Source: Planctomycetota bacterium
GTDB taxonomy: Bacteria > Planctomycetota > Planctomycetia > Isosphaerales > Isosphaeraceae
DNA: 6,253 nucleotides
Direction of reading: 5' to 3'
Assembly (NCBI GenBank): GCA_021778575.1
Contig: JAJYCH010000300.1
Span: forward strand, 1-6,253
Shown here piece after piece: positions 1 to 5,484 of this stretch. Position 1 is the stretch's first letter; each line of letters starts with the position of its first letter. The notes beneath the pieces are model-generated. The model saw only the letters and a list, made by a program, of their open reading frames with translations, was not told the origin of the DNA and made no database searches. Made by a program: the position numbers and the translations under genes.

Positions 1-3
1 GGC

Positions 4-45
4 CGGCCGGAGCAACCTACCCTAAAAAGGGAGAGACTCCGGCCG
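4..45. other. Nested inverted repeat near the left edge
   Basis: A perfect 9-bp inverted repeat (CGGCCGGAG at 4-12, CTCCGGCCG at 37-45) encloses a second small stem (CCCT at 20-23, AGGG at 28-31, loop AAAA). It could fold as a two-part hairpin on either strand. No run of T follows on either side, so it does not look like a classical intrinsic terminator. It lies in the non-coding stretch downstream of the phosphofructokinase gene. It may be a structured RNA end, a repeat arm cut by the window edge, or chance in GC-rich DNA. Confidence 0.35.
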
Positions 46-73
46 AATGGTTCTGAATCACACCGTAGACGAC

Positions 74-94
74 AAAACGACCCAGGAGGGTCGT
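74..94 (-). terminator. Possible intrinsic terminator after the phosphofructokinase gene
   Basis: Read on the minus strand, a 7-bp perfect stem (ACGACCC, loop TCCT, GGGTCGT) is followed directly by TTT, with the last stem base making a run of four T. It lies about 165 nt past the stop of the 6-phosphofructokinase gene, the last gene of the minus-strand series. The orientation and stem fit a rho-independent terminator, but the T run is short and the distance from the stop is long. The rest of 1-258 shows no gene on either strand. Confidence 0.35.
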
Positions 95-258
95 CATGCA
101 CTTCCGTGCTCTCAAGAACTAGCCGCCCAAGTGACTCATCCGTTGCATTTCGCGTCGGCGTCGTCACAGGCGACAAGGGTTATATTACCGTGATTCCGCT
201 GGAGGTCAACAGGCTACTCCGGTTTTTCACCGAAATTTCTGGTGGCCCAGACAGGTTG

Positions 259-1290
259 TTATTTGAAAAAGGTAGCGGCTTCTTCATAGAACGACATGGT
301 CAAGGTCTTCGAGGCGGCCACGCCGGCGGCCAGCGTTGTCTCGATGATCTTGGTTCCGGAGAGGGCGACCATGGTTCCGAAGTTCTTCTGGAGGACGAGG
401 CGGCTCGCACCGAGTCCCAGTCTGGTGGCCAGGACGCGGTCGTAGGCGCTGGGGGCTCCGCCTCGCTGGAGGTGTCCGAGGATGACGCAGCGGGTTTCGT
501 AACCTGTCTGGTCTTCGATCAGCTTGGCGACGACGTTTCCGACCCCACCGAGCCGGACGTGGCCGAAGGCGTCGGTCTCGGCGGCGATGTTGGTGGTTCC
601 TTTATCGGGGAATTCCGCGCCTTCCGAAACGACGACGATGTTGTAGTTCTTTCCTTCGGCGCGGTGCCGCTTGAGCACCTCGGCGACGTGGGCGATATCG
701 ATGGGAACTTCAGGGATCAGGATGTAGTCGGCCGCGGTGGCGATCCCGGAGAAGCAGGCGATCCAGCCGGCGTGCCGTCCCATGGTCTCGACGACGATGA
801 TCCGGCGATGGCTTTCGGCGGTCGTCCGGAGCCGGTCGATGGCTTCGGTCACGATATTAATCGCGGTATCGAATCCGAAAGTGAAGTCGGTGACCATCAG
901 GTCGTTGTCGATCGTCTTGGGGACGCCGACCATGGGCATCTGGAAATCTTTGTGGAGTCGGTGGGCGACTCCCAGTGTGTCGTCGCCGCCGATGGCGACG
1001 AGTGCGTCGAGGCCGAGGGCCTGAAAGTTGGCCCGGACGGCGGGGATGTCGAAGTCGGCGTTCTTGAAGGGGTTGGTTCGTGAGGAACCAAGAATCGTTC
1101 CCCCTCGGGCGATGATCCCGTCCGTCTCGGCGACTTCGAGCGGGCGGCTCATTCCTTTGACGAGGCCGCGCCAGCCTTCGAGGATTCCGACGCAGCTTCC
1201 GCCGTCGTTGTGGACACTCTGGACAACGGCTCGGATCACCGCATTGAGGCCCGGGCAATCGCCCCCACCGGTCAACAAACCGACTTTCAT
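259..1290 (-). CDS. pfp: 6-phosphofructokinase, predicted pyrophosphate-dependent
   Basis: This 343-residue cytoplasmic enzyme phosphorylates fructose 6-phosphate to fructose 1,6-bisphosphate in glycolysis. The PFK signatures appear in order: the N-terminal nucleotide/phosphate loop LTGGGDCPGLN (6-16), GGDDTLG (101-107), PKTIDND (124-130) with the catalytic aspartates 128 and 130, MGRHAGW (170-176), SEG (222-224), and the sugar-phosphate segment ending HLQRGG (273-278). Two positions decide the phosphoryl donor. ATP enzymes such as E. coli PfkA carry Gly at 104 and 124; here they are Asp104 and Lys125, the pair known from PPi-dependent enzymes. The reaction should therefore be reversible and serve both glycolysis and gluconeogenesis. 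The length is that of the short bacterial single-domain type. The ATG is preceded by AGGA seven nt upstream. The gene stands apart from the upstream phosphoesterase by 476 bp containing an insertion element, so it probably has its own promoter. Family is certain; PPi use is inferred from residues. Confidence 0.95.
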   Translation of the reverse strand: MKVGLLTGGGDCPGLNAVIRAVVQSVHNDGGSCVGILEGWRGLVKGMSRPLEVAETDGIIARGGTILGSSRTNPFKNADFDIPAVRANFQALGLDALVAIGGDDTLGVAHRLHKDFQMPMVGVPKTIDNDLMVTDFTFGFDTAINIVTEAIDRLRTTAESHRRIIVVETMGRHAGWIACFSGIATAADYILIPEVPIDIAHVAEVLKRHRAEGKNYNIVVVSEGAEFPDKGTTNIAAETDAFGHVRLGGVGNVVAKLIEDQTGYETRCVILGHLQRGGAPSAYDRVLATRLGLGASRLVLQKNFGTMVALSGTKIIETTLAAGVAASKTLTMSFYEEAATFFK

Positions 1291-1404
1291 GAAACGTTCC
1301 TAGTGCGAGACCGCGATCACCCCTCGCGACGGATTCGGTCCTCCTTGATGGACCGGGTCGCAGGGTTCAGGATGGTCAAAACTATCAAGTCCCAGCGTGA
1401 CTGA

Positions 1405-1414
1405 ACAGACTCCA
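1405..1414. repeat. Left copy of 10-bp direct repeat flanking element A (target-site duplication)
   Basis: ACAGACTCCA occurs immediately left of element A and again at 1573-1582 immediately right of it, with no mismatch. The next base (C) also matches because the element itself begins with C. A direct repeat exactly abutting an inverted-repeat unit is the usual scar of transposase-mediated insertion. Confidence 0.75.
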
Positions 1415-1438
1415 CAGGAGGATTGCAAAGTCTGGTAG

Positions 1439-1455
1439 GGTCCGCTGTGCGGACC
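1439..1455 (+). repeat. REP-like hairpin, left arm of element A
   Basis: A 7-bp perfect stem, GGTCCGC and GCGGACC, closes a TGT loop. The four bases GTAG (1435-1438) stand directly 5' of it, the arrangement described for REP sequences mobilised by RAYT (TnpA-REP) proteins. The same hairpin recurs at 1523-1539 on the other strand and at 6225-6241. Confidence 0.65.
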
Positions 1456-1522
1456 GCGTTTGTGGCCTTCGCTCGACCACGGGTCGACGACCAGACCTTC
1501 GAGATTTGTCGATCGAAACCAC

Positions 1523-1539
1523 GGTCCGCACAGCGGACC
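1523..1539 (-). repeat. REP-like hairpin, right arm of element A
   Basis: This is the inverted partner of the left hairpin: GGTCCGC and GCGGACC around ACA on the plus strand, with GTAG preceding it on the minus strand (complement of 1540-1543). The two hairpins face each other across about 67 bp. Confidence 0.65.
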
Positions 1540-1572
1540 CTACAATTATCCGACCACTTTGCAATCCTCCTG

Positions 1573-1582
1573 ACAGACTCCA
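1573..1582. repeat. Right copy of 10-bp direct repeat flanking element A
   Basis: ACAGACTCCA here is identical to 1405-1414 and begins on the base after the element's right terminal repeat. Removing one copy together with the element would restore an uninterrupted intergenic sequence. Confidence 0.75.
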
Positions 1583-1766
1583 CCCGCTGGCTGTCGGCCG
1601 AGCATTGATCGAGAATGGACGCTATCCTTCAGCCGTTTGCGGCTCTCCGATTCGAGATCGGGACAAGGTCCGGCGAACCTTCTCGAAAGTGCTCCTTTCG
1701 AAATACCCCTGTCATCTTCGGAATTCCGCAGTTGGTTCCCGCCTGGGAAAATCGATCGAAGTCGAT

Positions 1767-2840
1767 TCAAGGAGCCTGGATGATCGGGCTGGCTTCGAGC
1801 AGTCGGTAGCCCTTTTGTTCGTCGATCTCGAGTTTCGTCAGGAGACGATGACGGATCAGTCGGAGGGTCTGATCGATGGTTTCGGGGTTTGTGTCGGGCA
1901 AAGGGATGGCGCCGCCGGCTCTCTTGTCGTGGCCTCCAGCGGTTCCCAGGCCATCAACGACGACGCGCAGGACTTCGCCGGAATGGGCGCCCAGATGGGC
2001 GACGCGGATTGAGAGTTTCATGAGGTTGCCGAACAGGCCGACGGAAAGCGACCAGTTCACCCGGTCGAAACGGATGAAGAAATCGGCAAGTTCGGCGATG
2101 ATGTCGGGCTGGGGAACGACGCCGCACCAGCTCACGACCACATCCTGGTAAAGAAAGGCATTCGCGAGTGCGTGCTGGAAGGTGGCGAAATAATCCTGAG
2201 AAAGCTTGGGATTCTTGATCCGGGCGAGCAGGTCCTTGTCGGCCCGAGGATAGAGCCAGACCAGGGCTCCATCGTCGAGCGGGCCGGATTCGCGGGGATA
2301 TCCGGAGACCTCGGAATCGATCCCGTAGTAGAGAGCGGTGGCCAGGCGGGGGGAGACGCTGACGTTCTGTTCGAGAAGATATCCGGTGACCATGGTGCTG
2401 GTCGCGCCCAGGTTGGCCCGGACGTCGCGAAAATGGACCCCTTCGAGTTTGCCGCCGGTCTCGTGGTGGTCGAGAACCGCGACGGGAGTGACGGCCTCGC
2501 TGGCCCTCCGGCCGGTTCCCGGTTGAGAGTCGACCATGACCAGCGCGTCATCCGGGCCGATAATCAGTGCTTCGATCGGGATGAGCGGGATCGGTAGAAG
2601 CTCGACCATCGCCCGGTTCTCGGCCCGGGCGATCATCCCGTCGACGGTCATGACGACCGGTTTACCGGGCTGTCTGAGTTCGATGAGCGTCTGCAACCCG
2701 AGCATACTGGCCAGGGCATCGGGGTCGGGATTGACGTGCGAGACGAGGACGACCCGGGAATACGGACCGACGGCCGCGAGAAATCGCTCGGACCGGTGCT
2801 GGCGGAGCAAGACTGGTTCGGCGTTCGATTCGGCCATCAT
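1767..2840 (-). CDS. DHH/DHHA1-family phosphoesterase (NrnA-like)
   Basis: This is a manganese-dependent phosphoesterase of the DHH superfamily. Close relatives (NrnA/RecJ-like) degrade very short RNAs or cyclic dinucleotides, or remove phosphate from 3'-phosphoadenosine 5'-phosphate; which substrate applies here cannot be read from sequence. Metal-binding motifs appear in order, counted from the TTG at 2888: SHVNPDPDALAS (50-61, His51, Asp55, Asp57), VMVDS (117-121, Asp120), the name-giving LDHHETGG (139-146), and YYGIDSE (187-193, Asp191). The C-terminal DHHA1 half carries GTAGGHDKRAGG (315-326), the substrate-binding glycine/histidine motif. The frame is open to a TTG at 2888, but that codon has no ribosome site. 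I chose the ATG at 2840, which a second ATG follows at once; it gives 357 residues and a start near the conserved fold. A weak CGGGG lies upstream. The gene is probably co-transcribed with the lipoprotein gene 129 bp upstream. Exact start is uncertain. Confidence 0.9.
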   Translation of the reverse strand: MMAESNAEPVLLRQHRSERFLAAVGPYSRVVLVSHVNPDPDALASMLGLQTLIELRQPGKPVVMTVDGMIARAENRAMVELLPIPLIPIEALIIGPDDALVMVDSQPGTGRRASEAVTPVAVLDHHETGGKLEGVHFRDVRANLGATSTMVTGYLLEQNVSVSPRLATALYYGIDSEVSGYPRESGPLDDGALVWLYPRADKDLLARIKNPKLSQDYFATFQHALANAFLYQDVVVSWCGVVPQPDIIAELADFFIRFDRVNWSLSVGLFGNLMKLSIRVAHLGAHSGEVLRVVVDGLGTAGGHDKRAGGAIPLPDTNPETIDQTLRLIRHRLLTKLEIDEQKGYRLLEASPIIQAP

Positions 2841-2876
2841 CGCGGTCGGGCCCCGATCGGACCGAGGAGGTGTGGA

Positions 2877-2890
2877 CCTTGAAGTCAAGG
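2877..2890. repeat. Small palindrome upstream of the DHH gene
   Basis: CCTTGA and TCAAGG are separated by AG, forming a 6+6 inverted repeat 37 nt before the chosen ATG of the phosphoesterase gene. It could be an operator half-site pair or a leader hairpin. A second hairpin, CGGGC/GCCCG around CGA, lies at 2901-2913. No regulator is suggested by the sequence. Confidence 0.25.
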
Positions 2891-2969
2891 CCGACGAAGC
2901 CGGGCCGAGCCCGGTCAGATCACTCCCCGATCCATTGAGCTTACGCGATGCGTGTTACCGGTTCCAGGT

Positions 2970-3494
2970 CTAAGGTTTCCTGACTCTTTCGGCGGAAGCT
3001 TTCGTGCTGGCGGTCCGGGTGACGGCGGTGTCCTTGGCGGCGCTGGCCAGGGCGAGCTGGGCCTTGTCGAGCAGATCCTTGCTCAGCCCGTCATCACCTT
3101 GAGAGCCGTAGAGGACGCTGATCTCGCACGACGATTCGCCTTTGAGCCGGACGGCGACGGCAACCGGATGACCGTCCTTACTCTTGGCCTGGATGTTGTA
3201 ATTGACGTCGTTGGCGGGTGTCAGCAACGAGATACCCAGTCTTGCCCGATCAGCGCGCGAGAAGTTGCGGAACTCGCGACCGCCGTCCGGAGTCATCGAG
3301 ACATTATCGAGAATCGGGTCCGACGCCATGACATCCGTCATGACCTGGGCCATCTGTGTGGCCGTCGAGGGAAACTCGCGGGTCACGGCCCCGGGACTCG
3401 GTTCGGAGATCCCCGGATGTCGGGAACCCATCGTCGAGCAACCGGAGATCAGCCCCACGACGACCATCAAGAAAACAGGCGCAGTCCTGCGCAT
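2970..3494 (-). CDS. Small lipoprotein, DUF3568-like
   Basis: This is a 174-residue predicted lipoprotein of unknown function. From the chosen start the N-terminus is MRRTAP, then a hydrophobic stretch of about 12 residues, then the lipobox ISGC with the lipidated cysteine at residue 19; it should be exported and anchored to a membrane. The mature part has one compact alpha/beta-looking region: a helix around REFPSTATQMAQVMTDVM, a strand with a DGG turn, then AKSKDGHPVAVAVRLKG, SCEISVLYGSQGDDGLSKDLLDKAQLAL. The pattern of a basic strand, an 'S.V.YGSxGDD.LS' turn and a final helix resembles DUF3568 lipoproteins; this is from memory of the family. The C-terminus is Ala/Thr/Lys-rich and probably disordered. 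The frame is open upstream to 3545, but the ATG at 3494 has GGAG seven nt before it and places the signal peptide at the N-terminus. It follows fmt by 96 bp. Confidence 0.85.
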   Translation of the reverse strand: MRRTAPVFLMVVVGLISGCSTMGSRHPGISEPSPGAVTREFPSTATQMAQVMTDVMASDPILDNVSMTPDGGREFRNFSRADRARLGISLLTPANDVNYNIQAKSKDGHPVAVAVRLKGESSCEISVLYGSQGDDGLSKDLLDKAQLALASAAKDTAVTRTASTKASAERVRKP

Positions 3495-3552
3495 CGAGCG
3501 ACTCCATTCGCTTCGAAGGTGGGCCTGAGGCCAGGAAACAGTCAATCGCGGC

Positions 3553-3581
3553 AGGGTAGAAGATCACCCGGAACCGGTCAA
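3553..3581 (-). promoter_or_regulatory. Weak candidate promoter for the lipoprotein gene
   Basis: On the minus strand TTGACC (3576-3581, five of six -35 consensus bases) and TACCCT (3553-3558, three of six -10 bases) are separated by 17 nt. The site lies in the fmt-lipoprotein gap, about 60 nt ahead of the lipoprotein start. Good spacing and -35 are offset by a poor -10, so co-transcription with fmt remains equally possible. Confidence 0.25.
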
Positions 3582-3590
3582 GGCCGAAGC

Positions 3591-4544
3591 TCAGACGAGC
3601 TTGCCGAACCGGGTTCCAACAAGCTGGTGACCTCGGAGGAAATCCTCGACCGGACAGACCTTTTTCCCTTCGAGCTGAACTCTCAAGAGCCGGACCGCTC
3701 CCACTCCGGCGGCGACGATCAGCCGATCCCCGTTCGATTCGAGAACCTGTCCGGGATCGCCGGTTCCCTCGGCGAGCGTGGTATGATGAACGATCAGTCG
3801 AACCGGTTGATCCCTCCGGAGCCAATAAGTCGACGCGATTGGCCAGGGCTGCATCGCCCGGACCTGATTATGCACGTCGCGATTCGACCGGGTCCAATCG
3901 ATCAGGCCATCTTCCTTGGTCAACTTGGGGGCTTTGGTGACTTTCGACCGATCTTGCGGCAAGATCTTTACCGTTCCGGCGACAAGTTCGGCGATCGCCT
4001 GAGCAATCAGCTGGGCACCGATCTGGCCGAGTCGATCTTCGACCTCGGCGGCGGTTTCATCGGGACCGATCGGTGTCCGGGCGAAGGCCATCATTCCGCC
4101 GGCATCGATCCGAGGAGTCATCCGGATGACGGTGACGCCGGTCTCGGTCTGTCCTTGTTCGATCGCCCGGGCGACGGGCGCCGCGCCCCGGTAAGCCGGC
4201 AAGATCGAGCCGTGCAGGTTGATCCCGCCCAGTGACGGTATCCCCAGCAGTTCGGCCGAGAGAATCTGGCCGTAGGCGGCGGTGACGAGCAGATCGGGGG
4301 CGAGACTTCGGATCAGTTCCAGAGCGTTGGAAGAGTTGACGTCCACCGGTTGTTCGACCCGAACGCCCCGGGCGAGCGCGGCTTCCTTGATCCGGCTGGG
4401 AATGAGAAGCTGTTTTCGTCCCTGGGGCCGATCCGGTTGAGTGACCAGCGCGACGACTTCATGCCCGGTCTGGCAGAGATATTCGAACGTCGGCAGGGCG
4501 AAATCCTTGGTGCCGAGAAAAACGATCCGGGGGGATGGCAGCAT
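3591..4544 (-). CDS. fmt: Methionyl-tRNA formyltransferase
   Basis: This enzyme transfers a formyl group from 10-formyltetrahydrofolate to the amino group of methionyl-initiator tRNA, preparing it for bacterial translation initiation. The 317-residue length is normal for Fmt. The N-terminal Rossmann-like catalytic domain begins IVFLGTKDFALPTFEYL (7-23). The formyl-transfer signature GINLHGSILPAYRGAAPVA (107-125) supplies Asn109 and His111, and GVTVIRMTPRIDAGGMM (136-152) supplies Asp147, the catalytic triad known from E. coli Fmt. The linker APKLTKEDGLIDW (205-217) leads into the C-terminal tRNA-binding domain. The ATG at 4544 is preceded by GGAAG eight nt upstream. The usual partner gene def is present but lies 940 bp upstream instead of adjacent, separated by a low-GC gene and insertion element B, whose near end is 54 nt before the fmt start. 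No convincing promoter is visible between the element and fmt. Confidence 0.97.
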   Translation of the reverse strand: MLPSPRIVFLGTKDFALPTFEYLCQTGHEVVALVTQPDRPQGRKQLLIPSRIKEAALARGVRVEQPVDVNSSNALELIRSLAPDLLVTAAYGQILSAELLGIPSLGGINLHGSILPAYRGAAPVARAIEQGQTETGVTVIRMTPRIDAGGMMAFARTPIGPDETAAEVEDRLGQIGAQLIAQAIAELVAGTVKILPQDRSKVTKAPKLTKEDGLIDWTRSNRDVHNQVRAMQPWPIASTYWLRRDQPVRLIVHHTTLAEGTGDPGQVLESNGDRLIVAAGVGAVRLLRVQLEGKKVCPVEDFLRGHQLVGTRFGKLV

Positions 4545-4598
4545 GATCTAGCTTCCATCTATAAACTCTTGAAATGGAAGGTTACTTCCTGATTCTAA

Positions 4599-4746
4599 GG
4601 AACAGGCCGCGAATAACTTGCTTAATTTCTGTGTATCTGGGTGGCATGCTCTCGGTACTCCGTGAGCATGGAAAGACGTCGCTCAAAGAACATGCTCACG
4701 GAGTACCGAGAGCATGCCATCCGGGAACGTATTCCCGGCCTGTTCC
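4599..4746. mobile_element. MITE-like element B, 148 bp, with large internal inverted repeat
   Basis: The ends are 17-nt inverted repeats with one mismatch: GGAACAGGCCGCGAATA at 4599-4615, against the reverse complement of 4730-4746, which has G in place of C at position 12. The three bases TAA stand directly before the left end (4596-4598) and directly after the right end (4747-4749), as a target-site duplication would. Inside is a perfect 29-bp inverted repeat (4642-4670 and 4691-4719) around a 20-nt spacer. There is no coding capacity. A 3-bp TNA duplication is known for some IS5-family relatives; parentage here is inference. The element begins 10 bp after the stop of the DUF6946-type gene and lies in the fmt leader. 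Confidence 0.75.
4642..4719. repeat. 29-bp perfect inverted repeat inside element B, potential strong hairpin
   Basis: The arms start TGGCATGCTCTC and end GTGAGCATG; they pair without mismatch over 29 bp around a 20-nt spacer (4671-4690). Each arm is also nearly palindromic by itself: CATGCTC pairs with GAGCATG and CGG with CCG, around one A-A mismatch and an AGTA loop. It can therefore fold as one long stem or as two REP-like hairpins. In the minus-strand transcript it follows the DUF6946-type gene and precedes fmt, so it could stop, slow or stabilise RNA there. No T run follows. Confidence 0.8.
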
Positions 4747-4756
4747 TAAACGGTAG

Positions 4757-5464
4757 TTAGATGACTTTTGCCATCTCGTTATCGGAAGCAAACGGACAAT
4801 CGACCCAACCAAGGAATAAACGTGGTCGTCCAGGGACATTTTGGACTTCCACAAAACCATTGCGAATAGCGACTGCCTCAAAAAGCTCGCAAAAGTTAGA
4901 AAAATCATTCCAGGATAGAGCATCTTCCCTGAAGGACTGAACGAGCATGAGTGCAATCTGAGCCTTAAATCTGTTGGCTTCGATCAATGCAGATGCCGTC
5001 CGATGAAAGAGCTGATATCGGAGTTGAGGGTCGAGCGGACCATTAATTCCGAGGGTCTGGCAAAGGAAGTCGAGACGAGCTTGTTTCGTCACCGATTGAT
5101 TCGGATTCCAGACACCCAATGTCTCGCCGAAATGCTCATCTACCTTCCCTTCAACGGTCATCGAAATATGACCGGATGGGGAATCCAGCAGCGCCCAGAC
5201 ATCATTTTGAGAAGGTGCTCTCGCGTTGTTCAATGGAACCTTGTGCTCGGGAATCGCGATTAATAGTGATGAATTCTTCAGATCATCGTGCCAATTGAGC
5301 GCGTTGTAAATGACTTCTGGTAAGCCGTGAGTATTCGCTTGAGCGTATTCCCAGGAGACAGCCGTCTCCATGGCAGAACGCCCGCGTACCCAATGCAATA
5401 ACGGCTTTGCTAGCAAGCGCCGCCAGTCGCTCGCACCCCAACTCCGCACGAAAATTCTCGTCAT
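4757..5464 (-). CDS. DUF6946-type protein of unknown function, low GC
   Basis: This 235-residue soluble protein has no signal peptide or membrane segment. Its sequence resembles what I recall of the DUF6946 family: HWVRGRSAMETAVSWEYA (24-41), LLIAIPEHKVPLNN (67-80), SQNDVWALL (85-93), VEGKVDEHFGETLGVW (104-119), LRYQLFHRTASALIEA (148-163), ALMLVQSF (171-178). Asp88 followed 17 residues later by the Glu105-x-Lys107 of VEGKVDE, both next to hydrophobic strand-like segments, recalls the core of PD-(D/E)XK nucleases. That is an inference, not a family fact, and no substrate can be named. The ATG has AAGGGG six nt upstream and lies 20 bp after the def stop, so co-transcription with def is likely. 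By-eye counts of sample lines give about 46% GC, against 63-72% in neighbouring genes, suggesting acquisition by transfer. The gene separates def from fmt and is followed at once by insertion element B. Confidence 0.8.
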   Translation of the reverse strand: MTRIFVRSWGASDWRRLLAKPLLHWVRGRSAMETAVSWEYAQANTHGLPEVIYNALNWHDDLKNSSLLIAIPEHKVPLNNARAPSQNDVWALLDSPSGHISMTVEGKVDEHFGETLGVWNPNQSVTKQARLDFLCQTLGINGPLDPQLRYQLFHRTASALIEANRFKAQIALMLVQSFREDALSWNDFSNFCELFEAVAIRNGFVEVQNVPGRPRLFLGWVDCPFASDNEMAKVI

Positions 5465-5484
5465 TGATTCCCCTTGAATTCGAT

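Larger units (their letters stand above)
1415..1572. mobile_element. MITE-like element A, 158 bp, complete copy with two inward REP-like hairpins
   Basis: The element starts with CAGGAGGATTGCAAAGT (1415-1431) and ends with its exact reverse complement (1556-1572), a 17-bp perfect terminal inverted repeat. Inside each end lies a second inverted pair of 21 bp (1436-1456 and 1522-1542), each forming a hairpin of GGTCCGC and GCGGACC around a 3-nt loop. Each hairpin is preceded by GTAG on its own strand, as in REP palindromes. The centre has a third small hairpin, TCGACC/GGTCGA (1473-1487). The left arm has only 3 nt between terminal repeat and GTAG while the right has 12, so the left arm has lost about 9 nt. 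No coding capacity is present, so movement would need a transposase elsewhere in the genome. It could be read as an IS-derived MITE or as a pair of REPs (BIME-like); the flanking 10-bp duplication favours the MITE reading. Confidence 0.8.
1291..1766. other. Intergenic region between phosphofructokinase and phosphoesterase genes
   Basis: This 476-bp gap holds no convincing gene; the short open frames crossing it have no recognisable protein character and run through the repeat. Positions 1415-1572 are insertion element A. Between the element and the DHH gene are several small hairpins: AGCCG/CGGCT (1631-1644), CCGAT/ATCGG (1647-1661), a 7-bp stem TCGAAAG/CTTTCGA (1683-1701) and the palindrome CGGAATTCCG (1719-1728). 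None is followed by a T run. Between the element and the phosphofructokinase start (1291-1404) I see no clear -35/-10 pair. An AAGGAGGA on the minus strand near 1340 has no reading frame of useful length after it. Confidence 0.6.

Noticed and set aside
106..1083. 325-codon open frame on the plus strand
   Set aside because: It lies antisense to the phosphofructokinase gene; its protein is rich in Gly, Asp and Val with no family motif, as expected from the reverse of a GC-rich coding frame.
1415..1572. Repeats considered as a CRISPR array
   Set aside because: The repeated units are inverted, not direct and regularly spaced, and there are only two arms; the structure is that of a terminal-inverted-repeat element.
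1629..1728. Series of small hairpins downstream of the DHH gene as a terminator
   Set aside because: None of the stems is followed by a T run on the minus strand, and short stems are common by chance in this base composition.
1506..2012. 168-codon plus-strand open frame crossing element A and the DHH gene end
   Set aside because: It starts inside the insertion element and continues antisense to the phosphoesterase; no ribosome site or recognisable domain.
2952..4235. 427-codon open frame on the plus strand
   Set aside because: It covers the antisense of fmt and the lipoprotein gene. The translation is Arg/Gly/Asp-rich and lacks motifs, while both minus-strand genes have full family or signal-peptide evidence.
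4558..4575. TATAGA as -10 of an fmt promoter
   Set aside because: It lies too close to the fmt ATG to leave room for the ribosome site, and no -35-like hexamer is found at 16-18 nt.
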